Source: UBA995 sp035477115 (GTDB taxonomy: Bacteria; Bacillota; Sulfobacillia; UBA995). Taken from it: a stretch of DNA of 64,000 bases. Both the position numbers and the translations under genes were made by a program. The stretch is taken from positions 1 through 64,000 of the forward strand of contig DATIKW010000029.1 of assembly GCA_035477115.1 (NCBI GenBank), read 5' to 3'. Shown here in pieces: positions 7,436 through 16,225 of the stretch (positions within the stretch are counted from its first letter, which is position 1; every line of letters starts with the position of its first letter). The notes under the pieces are model-generated. The model saw only the letters and a list, made by a program, of their open reading frames with translations. It made no database searches and had not been told where the DNA came from.

Positions 7436-8943
7436 ACTTCACCAAGATCCTGGTCGCCAACCGCGGCGAGATCGCGGTGCGCATCATCCGCGCCTGCCGG
7501 GAGCTGGGGATCGCGACCGTAGCCGTGTACTCCGAGGCGGATGCCCTGGCGCCCCATATGCTCCTCGCCGACGAAGCGGTGCTCCTGGGGCCGCCGGAGC
7601 CGGCGCAGTCCTATCTGCACATCGGCCGCGTGGTGGAGGCCGCCCGGCGCACGGGAGCGCAGGCCGTCCATCCCGGCTACGGTTTCCTGTCCGAGAACCC
7701 GGACTTCGCCGCCGCGTGCGGCGAGGCCGACCTCACCTTCATCGGTCCGCCCCCCGCGGTCATCCGGGCGCTGGGCGACAAGTCACGGGCCCGGCGACTG
7801 GCAGCGGCAGTAGGCGTGCCCATCGTGCCCGGGGTGGATGACCCCGGCAGCGCGGAGGGGGCTCTGCGCGAGGCGGCCCTCCGGCTAGGGTTACCGGTGC
7901 TCTTGAAGGCAGCGGCGGGTGGCGGCGGCAAGGGTATGCGGACCGTGCGGGACGCCGCCGACCTCGAGATCCAGGCGCAGGGCGCGAGGCGCGAGGCGGC
8001 CGCCGCCTTCGGCGATGACACTTTGCTGATCGAGAAGCTGATCGAACGGCCTCGGCACATCGAGGTCCAGATCCTCGCCGACGCGCACGGCAACATCGTC
8101 CATCTGGGTGAGCGAGAATGCAGCGTCCAGCGCCGGCATCAGAAAGTGGTCGAGGAGTCGCCGTCGCCTCTGGCCGATGACCCATTTCGCGCCGCCCTCG
8201 GCGAAGCCGCGGTACGCGTGGCCCGGGCCGCAGGCTACGTGAACGCGGGGACGGTCGAGTTCCTGGTGGATGACCGCCGGAGCTTCCACTTCCTCGAGGT
8301 CAACACCCGCCTGCAGGTGGAACACCCGGTGACCGAACTGGTGGCCGGGGTGGACCTCGTGCAGGCGCAGATCCGCGTGGCGGCGGGCGAAGTCCTCGAC
8401 TTGCGCCAGGATGACGTCTCCCTGCGGGGGTGGGCCGTCGAGTGCCGCGTGTACGCCGAGGACCCCGAGGCGGGTTTCGCGCCTTCCCCCGGCCGGGTGT
8501 TGCACTTGCACGAACCGCAACTGCCGGGGGTGCGCGTGGACTCCGGCATTCGCGCGGGTCAGGACATCCCCGTGCACTACGATCCGATTCTGAGCAAGGT
8601 CATTGCGTGGGCGCCGACGCGATCCGCCGCCATCCGCCGTATGGCCCAGGCCCTGAGGGAATATGTGATCCTCGGCCCCCGGACCAACCTCCTGTATCTC
8701 CGGGCGATCGTGGAGCACCCTGCTTTCGCGGCGGGCGACCTATCGACGCAATTCCTGCCGGATCACCTGGGCGACTGGCGGCCGCCCGCGCCGCCGCCCG
8801 AGGTCCTGGCGGTGGCGGCGACGTTGCTGGAGTCGAATCGCCACGCTCCCGGCTCCTCCCGCCGCCGTCGCGCCGGCGCCATCGCCGCGAGCCCGGCTTT
8901 CGCCGATCCCTGGGACTGCCTGCGCGGCTGGAGGCCATCGTGA
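7423..8943 (+). CDS. Biotin carboxylase subunit of acyl-CoA carboxylase
   Basis: 506 residues with the biotin carboxylase order. The N-terminal domain starts KILVANRGEIAVRIIRACRELG. The ATP-grasp lid is LLKAAAGGGGKGMR, followed by HIEVQILAD, GERECSVQRRHQKVVEESPS and the active site FLEVNTRLQVEHPVTE. It carboxylates the biotin carried by the next gene product using ATP and bicarbonate. The C-terminal 60 residues are Ala/Arg-rich and do not form a biotinyl domain; that domain is a separate gene. The start lies inside the end of the hydratase gene, and GTGA couples it to the carrier gene. Confidence 0.9.
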   Translation: MGAVDFTKILVANRGEIAVRIIRACRELGIATVAVYSEADALAPHMLLADEAVLLGPPEPAQSYLHIGRVVEAARRTGAQAVHPGYGFLSENPDFAAACGEADLTFIGPPPAVIRALGDKSRARRLAAAVGVPIVPGVDDPGSAEGALREAALRLGLPVLLKAAAGGGGKGMRTVRDAADLEIQAQGARREAAAAFGDDTLLIEKLIERPRHIEVQILADAHGNIVHLGERECSVQRRHQKVVEESPSPLADDPFRAALGEAAVRVARAAGYVNAGTVEFLVDDRRSFHFLEVNTRLQVEHPVTELVAGVDLVQAQIRVAAGEVLDLRQDDVSLRGWAVECRVYAEDPEAGFAPSPGRVLHLHEPQLPGVRVDSGIRAGQDIPVHYDPILSKVIAWAPTRSAAIRRMAQALREYVILGPRTNLLYLRAIVEHPAFAAGDLSTQFLPDHLGDWRPPAPPPEVLAVAATLLESNRHAPGSSRRRRAGAIAASPAFADPWDCLRGWRPS

Positions 8944-9455
8944 GCGATACTCGCGGCGTGCTGGTCTCCGGCAGTCAGTCCGTGCCCTATGTGATCGAGC
9001 GGGAAGGTCCTGCCGCTACCGCCCGCGTCGGCGACTGCGAGGTCGTCCTCAGCGTACGCCCGGTGGCGCCCGGCCTCCTGGCCGCCACCTGCAACGGTCG
9101 GAACTTGCAGGTTCACTGGGTCATGGATGGCTCGCGGACCCTGCTGCATGTGAAGGGACAGACCTATGAGTTTGAACTCGGGAGGGCGGGGTCGAGGGAG
9201 GCGCGTGCCCCGATCGTCGAGGGCGACCTGCGCGCGCCCATGCCCGGCGTGGTAAGCCGGATGCTGGTCCGCCCTGGCCAGACGGTCAACGCGGGCGATC
9301 CGCTCTGCGTGGTCGAGGCCATGAAGATGGAGCACCTGGTACGCGCGGTCCGGCCCGGGATGGTAATTCGCGTCACCGAGCCGGGGACACAAGTCGAGAG
9401 TGGCGCCGTCGTGGTGGAGGTGGAGAGAACGACGGAAGATGCCGATGGACGCTGA
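8940..9455 (+). CDS. Biotin carrier protein of acyl-CoA carboxylase
   Basis: 171 residues. The C-terminal 75 form a biotinyl domain: DLRAPMPGVVSRMLVRPGQ and the attachment motif EAMKMEH, whose Lys is biotinylated. The N-terminal 90 residues resemble the linker/BT region seen in single-chain 3-methylcrotonyl-CoA carboxylase alpha subunits. Here the alpha chain is split into two genes sharing a GTGA overlap. Its tail overlaps the start of the HMG-CoA lyase gene. Confidence 0.85.
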   Translation: MSDTRGVLVSGSQSVPYVIEREGPAATARVGDCEVVLSVRPVAPGLLAATCNGRNLQVHWVMDGSRTLLHVKGQTYEFELGRAGSREARAPIVEGDLRAPMPGVVSRMLVRPGQTVNAGDPLCVVEAMKMEHLVRAVRPGMVIRVTEPGTQVESGAVVVEVERTTEDADGR

Positions 9456-10377
9456 TCTGATGCCGGCCCCCGGACGCCTTCCCCCGCGGGTTCGGGTGGT
9501 GGAGGTCGGCCCGCGCGACGGCTTGCAGAATGAACCGGAGAGCATACCTCTGGAGGCCAAGGTGGCGTTCATCGAGCAGCTTGCCGACGCCGGACTCCGC
9601 ACGATCGAGGTCGGCTCCTTCGTTCGGCCGGATCTCGTGCCCCAGATGGCCGACACCGAAGAAGTCCTGAAACGCTTGCGGCCCCGCGACGGCCTCACCT
9701 ACATGGCCCTGGCGCCCAACCGTCGCGGCCTCGAGCGGGCGCTGGCCGCCGGAGTACGGGCCGTAGCGGTTTTCACCGCGGTGTCGGATGCTTTCACCCG
9801 CGCGAACACCGGGATGACGGTAGGCGAGTCCCTGCGAACGTGCCGCGATCTAGTGGCCGCTGCCCGGCGGTCAGATCTCCGCGTGCGCGGCTACCTCTCT
9901 ACGGGCTGGTGGTGCCCGTACGACGGACCGGTGGACCCCGCGGGCGTCCTCCGTGTCGCCCAGGAACTCGTCGACATGGGCTGTCAGGAAATATCGCTGG
10001 CCGACACCGTGGGCGCCGCGACGCCGGGCGAGGTCCGCCGCTTGCTGGAGCTGTTACTGCTGGAGATCCCTTCCGGGCGGCTGGGGGTGCACTTCCACGA
10101 TACCCGGGGGACAGCCCTGGCCAACGTACTGGCGTCGCTTGAACTAGGCGTAACGACCATCGATGCCTCGGCCGGGGGTCTGGGCGGGTGTCCCTTCGCT
10201 CCCGGCGCAATGGGCAACCTGGCCACCGAGGACCTGCTGTACATGCTGCACGGCATGGGCATAGCTACCGGTGTCGACCTCGACCGCGTCAGGAGCAGTT
10301 CTGCGCTGCTGGAAGCAGCCCTCGGCCGGAGGCTTCCGTCCCGTTACCTGCAGGCCGGCCCGCCGCGTCGCGGGTGA
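9439..10377 (+). CDS. mvaB: Hydroxymethylglutaryl-CoA lyase
   Basis: A 312-residue DRE-TIM metallolyase that cleaves HMG-CoA to acetoacetate and acetyl-CoA, the last step of leucine degradation. Visible are VEVGPRDGLQNE (metal/base loop), TIEVGSFV, GVHFHDTRGTALAN (His ligands) and the signature GLGGCPFAPGAMGNLATEDLLYML containing the catalytic Cys. The ATG at 9439 follows GACGGAAG; another ATG lies 6 bases later. It overlaps the carrier gene by 17 bases and ends the operon; a stem-loop follows at 10442. Confidence 0.92.
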   Translation: MPMDADLMPAPGRLPPRVRVVEVGPRDGLQNEPESIPLEAKVAFIEQLADAGLRTIEVGSFVRPDLVPQMADTEEVLKRLRPRDGLTYMALAPNRRGLERALAAGVRAVAVFTAVSDAFTRANTGMTVGESLRTCRDLVAAARRSDLRVRGYLSTGWWCPYDGPVDPAGVLRVAQELVDMGCQEISLADTVGAATPGEVRRLLELLLLEIPSGRLGVHFHDTRGTALANVLASLELGVTTIDASAGGLGGCPFAPGAMGNLATEDLLYMLHGMGIATGVDLDRVRSSSALLEAALGRRLPSRYLQAGPPRRG

Positions 10378-10441
10378 TTGGGCCGACCCATCCCGTCGCA
10401 GGAGAATCGGGTCAGCGGTCGAAGTCCCGCGGGGATAGGGT

Positions 10442-10467
10442 CCGGGCAGCCGGGGGGTGATGCCCGG
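10442..10467 (+). terminator. Stem-loop downstream of the leucine operon
   Basis: CCGGGCA (10442-10448) pairs with TGCCCGG (10461-10467) around a G-rich loop. There is no U run, so intrinsic termination is uncertain. It lies 65 bases past the HMG-CoA lyase stop and in front of the small ORF. Confidence 0.35.
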
Positions 10468-10480
10468 GCGGCCATAACCC

Positions 10481-10621
10481 ATGACGGCAGGTGGCGTTGA
10501 GATGCGGCGAACGGATCGGCCGTCGCTCGGCGGGCTGCGGCGGGCCATCATGTTGAGGATCCTCATAATGCTCGGGGCAGTGCTGTTCCTCATGAAGGTC
10601 GTCTTGCCAAGGGTGAGATAG
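10481..10621 (+). CDS. Candidate small membrane protein, 46 residues
   Basis: ATG at 10481, TAG at 10619-10621. The N-terminal 20 residues are charged (RRTDRPSLGGLRR). They are followed by one hydrophobic segment of about 20 residues (MLRILIMLGAVLFLMKVV) and a basic end, the layout of a single-pass small membrane protein. No strong ribosome binding site is seen. It fills an otherwise empty gap of 291 bp. No known family was recognised. Confidence 0.35.
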   Translation: MTAGGVEMRRTDRPSLGGLRRAIMLRILIMLGAVLFLMKVVLPRVR

Positions 10622-10668
10622 CCGGCCGACGACGGTTGGGGGCAGGCGCGGGGTTCAGGTGCTGGTGG

Positions 10669-11163
10669 TCATTGGTCCTGACTACCGGTGAGCTGCGCCA
10701 AGGCCCGATTGAGGATTGGGCGATTGTTGGGGTAGTCACATTGGGCGAGCGCGGTTTCCCCCGCGCACCAGCGAAGGTCCGTCACTTCCCCCGGCTGGGG
10801 GTGCGCCTCGCCCGGCGAGGCTTCCACGAGGAAGTAGGTGACTTCCTTGGTTGCGTCGCCGTCATCCGTCCCCTCAAGCGGGTAGCACACGCTACCCAGA
10901 AGACCGCACAGCCGCCCGGCGACCCCCGTCTCCTCCTCGATCTCGCGCAGGGCCGTCTGGGCGGCGGTTTCGTCCGGCTCCACCCTGCCTTTGGGCAAAG
11001 TCCAGCAGCCGAAACGGTCGAGGACCAACAGGAACTCCCAACCCCGGTCGGTTGCCCGAAACACCACTCCGCCTGCTGCTTTCTCCTTGCGTGCCACTTC
11101 CTCACCCTGAATGGGAAGTGGGACCACCTGGACGCCGGGCCGGACGATCAGGGATTCGGGCAC
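10669..11163 (-). CDS. Nudix hydrolase
   Basis: The Nudix box runs from GRVEPDETAAQ to ALREIEEETGV and matches G-x5-E-x7-RE-U-x-EE-x-G-U exactly, with the metal-binding glutamates in place. The N-terminal strand AAGGVVFRATDRGWEFLLVLDR and WTLPKG precede it. This arrangement is typical of diadenosine polyphosphate or nucleotide pyrophosphatases. GTG at 11163 is taken as the start (GGAG 4 bases upstream); GTG at 11097 is possible. The frame is open to 11253, but that extension runs through a degenerate copy of the dispersed palindrome and was left out. Confidence 0.75.
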   Translation of the reverse strand: MPESLIVRPGVQVVPLPIQGEEVARKEKAAGGVVFRATDRGWEFLLVLDRFGCWTLPKGRVEPDETAAQTALREIEEETGVAGRLCGLLGSVCYPLEGTDDGDATKEVTYFLVEASPGEAHPQPGEVTDLRWCAGETALAQCDYPNNRPILNRALAQLTGSQDQ

Positions 11164-11505
11164 GGGTCTCCGCCGCCCCCGGGTCCAGTTCTTGATCCTG
11201 AACCCGCCCCTGCCCGGAACCGATCCCCGGCACGGCGTCCGGGATGGCCCCACTTGAATTGGCGCTGCTGATGTCTAGAGACTGCTTCCCGCGCGTCGTT
11301 CGCCGTCGCTCTCGCCATACCCTGCATTGTTTGAGAAAAATGTCGGCTGTCGGCGCCAAAAATTGTATCAACAACTCGGACCCAGGGGCGACCCTCCCCA
11401 AGCCGGCGGCCGCGATCTTGACGGCAGTACCCGAGACGGTTAGGCTGGTGGCAGGAAAGGGCCCATTGGCGGGCACCGTGGCCTGGAGCGGGGAGGGGCT
11501 GGGGT
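11164..11505. other. Intergenic region with degenerate repeat arm and possible promoter
   Basis: The left end carries GAACCCGCCCCTGC at 11200-11213, identical to one arm of the dispersed palindrome but without a matching partner arm. On the plus strand, TTGACG (11418-11423) and TAGGCT (11441-11446) are 17 bp apart and could serve the MBL hydrolase gene at 11506. Nothing else is recognisable, and the open frames across this stretch look non-coding. Confidence 0.4.
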
Positions 11506-12354
11506 ATGGAGTTGGCATGGCATGGCGGTCCATCGGTCAGCCTGCGCCTGGCAGGTCAGGTGCTCGTGGTCGATCCCGCTTTCTCCACGCCGGATGAATA
11601 CGGACCGTGGTTTCAACCCAACCGGAACGCTCCCACGTTTGGGACTTACCTCGAGGAGTTCCGGCCGGATGCCGTGCTGATAACCCATGGCCATTTCGAC
11701 CACTTCGATCTGGAGACGGTGCGAAAGCTCGCCGAGGGTCCGCGGCCCCGGTTCATCGGTAGCCCCGATGTGATCGCGACGATTCGTCGCCACTTCCCGG
11801 CGGCGGGTGCGGCTGCCACGGCCATCCTGCCTGGTGAATGGATGGAGGTTCATCCGGGGCTGGTCGTCAAGGCCCATGAAGGTATCCACTGGCTGACCGG
11901 CGAGGCGGGCCGGCAGGCGGCCGCGCGCTTTGAAGGCCGGCCGGATCGGTGGGGCGTGATGCCGTGCGGGGGCCCGATGCTGTCCTTCATAGTGCGGGGC
12001 GATGGCCGGGATGTGTACTTCAGCGGCGATACGGAGCTTGCGGGCGTGCCGGAACTGGCGGTCGCGGTTGCCGTGGTGAATGTCGGCGGACCGGTACGCG
12101 ATCCGGTCAGCAAACAACCCGTCAACTGTATCCTGGATGAGCGCGACCTGATCCGGGCCGTGCAGGAGCGGATCCGGACCAGGGTACTGGTCCTCGTACA
12201 TCACGATCACCCGGTCTTCCTGGAGCCGGTAGACCTCACGGCCGTAGAGCGAGACCTGGGCGATCGGTGCCGCCTGGTGAAGCTCCCCTTCAACCGGTGG
12301 ATACGGCTCGACGGCATGCTCGAGGGAGGTGTTCCTTGCGCGCGCTGCTGCTGA
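11506..12354 (+). CDS. MBL-fold metal-dependent hydrolase (UPF0173/UlaG-like)
   Basis: A 282-residue protein with the metallo-beta-lactamase signature LITHGHFDHFD. Also present are the later metal ligand GDTELAG (VYFSGDTE) and HHDHP near the C-terminus. The short N-terminal beta strands (ELAWHGGPSVSLRLAGQVLVVDP) resemble the UlaG/YtkL lactonase-like group. The substrate is unknown. GGGGAGG lies about 11 bases upstream of the ATG. The end overlaps the next gene by 19 bases. Confidence 0.75.
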   Translation: MELAWHGGPSVSLRLAGQVLVVDPAFSTPDEYGPWFQPNRNAPTFGTYLEEFRPDAVLITHGHFDHFDLETVRKLAEGPRPRFIGSPDVIATIRRHFPAAGAAATAILPGEWMEVHPGLVVKAHEGIHWLTGEAGRQAAARFEGRPDRWGVMPCGGPMLSFIVRGDGRDVYFSGDTELAGVPELAVAVAVVNVGGPVRDPVSKQPVNCILDERDLIRAVQERIRTRVLVLVHHDHPVFLEPVDLTAVERDLGDRCRLVKLPFNRWIRLDGMLEGGVPCARCC

Positions 12355-12911
12355 ACGGGGCGCCGGAAGGTGAGAGCTATCTCGACTCGGTGGAACGCCA
12401 CCTCGATGCGCTCCTGACCGCCGCAGGCTGGGAGGTTGACCGGGTGGCACTCCGGGAGTCGAAGATCGCCGGTTGCCGGGGGTGTTTCGGGTGCTGGATC
12501 CACTCGCCGGGCATATGCGTGATCGATGACGAGGCGCGCGAGGTGGCCAGGCTCATGGTGGGAGCCGACCTGCTGCTCGGATTGACCCCGGTGGTGTTCG
12601 GCGGTTACTCGGCGGAACTCAAGCAGGCTCTGGACCGGTCGATCGGTAACATCCTGCCTTTCTTCGTCTTGCAGGCGGGCGAGGTCCTCCATGCCCGGCG
12701 CTACCCGTATGCGTGGCGGCTGGCCGCGGTGGGCGTGCAGGCCCGGCCGGACGAGGGGGAAGCCGACCTGTTCCGGCGGCTGGTAGTGCGTAACGCGCGG
12801 AACTTCCAGTGTTCGATGACGGGCTCCGCCGTGCTGGTCGAGTCCGACCGCTGGGAAGAGGTCGCGACGGAGTTGACGGGGCTGCTGCGTCAGATGGGGG
12901 TGGGCGCATGA
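12336..12911 (+). CDS. Flavodoxin-fold iron-sulfur flavoprotein/NADPH-dependent FMN reductase
   Basis: A 191-residue protein of the NADPH-dependent FMN reductase superfamily. LLLNGAPEGES forms the FMN phosphate loop. A CRGCFGCWIHSPGICVIDD cluster follows; two close Cys pairs of this kind hold a [4Fe-4S] cluster in iron-sulfur flavoproteins of anaerobes. The TTG start at 12336 has GAGGGAGG 6 bases upstream. It overlaps both neighbours and is coupled by ATGA to a second flavodoxin-fold gene, so the pair may form one redox unit. The substrate is unknown. Confidence 0.7.
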   Translation: MRALLLNGAPEGESYLDSVERHLDALLTAAGWEVDRVALRESKIAGCRGCFGCWIHSPGICVIDDEAREVARLMVGADLLLGLTPVVFGGYSAELKQALDRSIGNILPFFVLQAGEVLHARRYPYAWRLAAVGVQARPDEGEADLFRRLVVRNARNFQCSMTGSAVLVESDRWEEVATELTGLLRQMGVGA

Positions 12912-13624
12912 GCGGTCTTCGCCGCGCCTTGCTGCTGGTGGGCAGCCCGCGCCGGGCGCGTAGCACCTCCGCCTCCCTCGGGGGGTATCTCCTCGCGCGG
13001 CTGGCCGAACACGGCGTGACCGGGTGCACTCATTTCCTGGAGGACCTGCCACCCAACGCCGCATACGCCGTAGGGGCGGGTTCCGAACCCGCCCCTACCA
13101 GCGACAGGGCGGTGTCTGCCGTCGGCGCCGCCGATCTGCTGATCTTGTCTTTCCCCTTGTACGTCGATTCAGCGCCGGCGCCGGTCACTCGGGCCATGGT
13201 GGCGATGGCGGAGGCCCGCCGCCGGGACGGGGGGGCCGAGCGGGCACCCGGCTTCGTCGCCATCGTCAATTGCGGATTCCCCGAGGCGCACCACGCCGAT
13301 GTGGCCCTGGCCATATCGCGGCGGTTTGCCGCCGCCTGCCGTTTCCGGTGGCTCGGGGGGATGGCCATGGGCCTGGGGGGCATGTTGGGGGGCCGGCCGC
13401 TCGGGCAGAGAGACGCGCGGTTGGGGCATGTGGAGCAAGCGCTCGAACTGGCCGCGGCCGCACTGGCCCGGGAGGAACCCGTCCCCGAGTCCGCCGTCGC
13501 GTTGCTGGCCAGGCCGATGGTGACGCCGGCCAGCTTCGTGCCGGCGGGCAACCGTTACTGGTCGGCCAAGGCAGCGGCGCGGGGGCTTCAGGACCGCTTG
13601 CGGGAACAGCCGTACCGGCGATGA
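12908..13624 (+). CDS. NAD(P)H-dependent flavodoxin-fold oxidoreductase carrying an in-frame palindromic insert
   Basis: A 238-residue flavodoxin-fold protein. LLLVGSPRRARSTSASL is the FMN-binding loop and ADLLILSFPLYVDSAPAPVTRAM the second FMN motif. GFPEAHHADVAL resembles NADPH-dependent reductases related to EmfB/azoreductase. Between residues 55 and 64 the protein reads VGAGSEPAPT. This is the exact translation of a 29-bp copy of the dispersed palindrome (13070-13098), inserted without breaking the frame just before the second FMN strand. The protein may still be functional because the insert falls in a loop. Coupled by ATGA to the upstream flavoprotein. Confidence 0.7.
   Translation: MSGLRRALLLVGSPRRARSTSASLGGYLLARLAEHGVTGCTHFLEDLPPNAAYAVGAGSEPAPTSDRAVSAVGAADLLILSFPLYVDSAPAPVTRAMVAMAEARRRDGGAERAPGFVAIVNCGFPEAHHADVALAISRRFAAACRFRWLGGMAMGLGGMLGGRPLGQRDARLGHVEQALELAAAALAREEPVPESAVALLARPMVTPASFVPAGNRYWSAKAAARGLQDRLREQPYRR
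13070..13098. repeat. Dispersed G+C-rich palindrome, copy 2 (inside a gene)
   Basis: Arms GTAGGGGCGGGTTC and GAACCCGCCCCTAC, a perfect 14-bp inverted repeat around one C. It sits in frame in the flavodoxin-fold gene and encodes the loop insert GAGSEPAP. It is the only copy of the five that interrupts a coding region. Confidence 0.9.
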
Positions 13625-13679
13625 GAGTCGGGCGGCAGGAGGAGGGCGGGGTGTCGGCGGCGCCACCCCGCCCCAGGGT

Positions 13680-14815
<1,136 letters not shown>

Positions 14816-14819
<4 letters not shown>

Positions 14820-15817
14820 GTGTTCCTCCTCCTCCCGGTCCAACAGCCGGTCGGGCTGCCCGCGTCTTCTCCCGGGCGGGAATCCAGGTAATGCGACAAC
14901 AGGGTTTCCGCGCCCCGTCGGGGGTCAAGTCGTCTTCCCACTATCGCGTCCAGTACCTCCTCCCACATCCCCGACTTCGCCGCCCACTCCCGCAGGCGGC
15001 TCCCGGCCATCGCTTCGACCGTTTCCGAAAGCTCGGCGGCCGCCTGCCGCCGGCACCACCCATCGAGTTCTGATTGCCGGCAATCCCAGTGCTCGTCAAG
15101 CTTCCGTACGAGTTCGGGGATGCCTCGCCCGTCACGGGCGACGGTGCGGACCACCGGAGGCCGCCACCCGCCGGCGCGGCAGTCCGGCGCCATCTCCAAC
15201 ATCATTTCGAGTTCAGCCGCCGTCCGGTCGGCGCCGTCCCGGTCCGCCTTGTTCACGGCGAACACGTGGCCGATCTCCAGGATCCCGGCCTTGATCGCCT
15301 GCACGTCATCCCCTAGCCCCGGGGCCAGCACCACCAGTACCGTGTGCGCGTGGTTCATGATGTCCACCTCGGCCTGGCCGGCGCCGACCGTTTCTACCAG
15401 GATGAGGCTCCTCCCCGATGCATCCATCAAGCGGATGGCGTCGCCGGTGGCCTGCGACAGCCCGCCGAGTTGTCCCCTGGTTGCCAGGCTGCGGATGAAG
15501 ATCCCGGGATCGGCGGAACTCCGGGCCATTCGCACCCGGTCGCCCAGGATGGCCCCGCCGGTAAAAGGGCTGCTCGGGTCCACCGCCAGTACGCCGACCA
15601 GCGCATGGGGCTGGCGGAAGGAGATCGCGAGCTGGTCGACCAGCGTGGACTTGCCCACTCCCGGCGGGCCGGTGACGCCGATCACCCGGGCCCTCCCCGT
15701 ATGGGGATGGATGGCGGCGAGGAGATCGCGCGGCGCCGGGCGATCGCGTTCGACCAGCGTTATGGCACGGGCCAGCGCTGCGGGGTCACCGGCCAGGAGG
15801 CGCGAGACCAGGTCCAT
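14816..15817 (-). CDS. meaB: Methylmalonyl-CoA mutase-associated GTPase MeaB
   Basis: A 333-residue G3E-family GTPase (ArgK/MeaB). P-loop GVTGPPGVGKSTL near residue 50, VLAVDPSSPFTGGAILGDRVRM, IVETVGAGQAEV-type switch, and NKAD base-recognition motif. MeaB guards the B12 cofactor of the mutase by gating cobalamin loading and release. Placed 3 bases after the mutase small subunit and coupled by TTGA to the dehydrogenase gene. Confidence 0.93.
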
Positions 15818-15820
15818 CGT

Positions 15821-16222
15821 TCAGATCCTGCCCCCGGCCAGTTCGCGGGTGAACTCCACGATCGTATCCAGGCGGCTGCCCGGCCCGAAAACCCGTGCGA
15901 CCCCGGCTTCGAGCAAGGCCGGCACGTCCGCTTCGGGGATGACCCCGCCTGCCAGCACCAGGATGCCGCCCCCGCCCCGCTCGCGCAAGCTGCCGATGAT
16001 CCGGGGTAGCAGCACGCTGTGGGCGCCCGAGAGGATGCTCACCGCAAGGACGTCCACATCCTCCTGCACCGCCGCCTCGGCGATCTGTTCGGAGGTCTGG
16101 TGGAGCCCCGTGTATACGACCTCCATGCCGGCATCGCGGTAGGCGCGGGCGACTACCTTGGCGCCGCGATCGTGGCTGTCCAGCCCCGGTTTTGCGACCA
16201 TGACCCGGATTATCCTGTCCAT
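15821..16222 (-). CDS. mcmB: Methylmalonyl-CoA mutase small, cobalamin-binding subunit
   Basis: 133 residues forming only the B12-binding Rossmann domain. KPGLDSHDRGAK contains the DxHxxG motif whose His ligates cobalt; SILSGAH and LAGGVIPEAD hold the nucleotide tail. It works with the separately encoded large subunit (three bases upstream). The split arrangement is common in Bacillota and archaea, whereas enterobacterial mutases are single chains. Confidence 0.92.
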   Translation of the reverse strand: MDRIIRVMVAKPGLDSHDRGAKVVARAYRDAGMEVVYTGLHQTSEQIAEAAVQEDVDVLAVSILSGAHSVLLPRIIGSLRERGGGGILVLAGGVIPEADVPALLEAGVARVFGPGSRLDTIVEFTRELAGGRI

Positions 16223-16225
16223 AGG

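Noticed and set aside
11102..11533. A 143-codon minus-strand frame upstream of and overlapping the Nudix gene
   Set aside because: It crosses the degenerate repeat and a promoter-like region, shows no convincing domain, and overlaps the Nudix gene in another frame.
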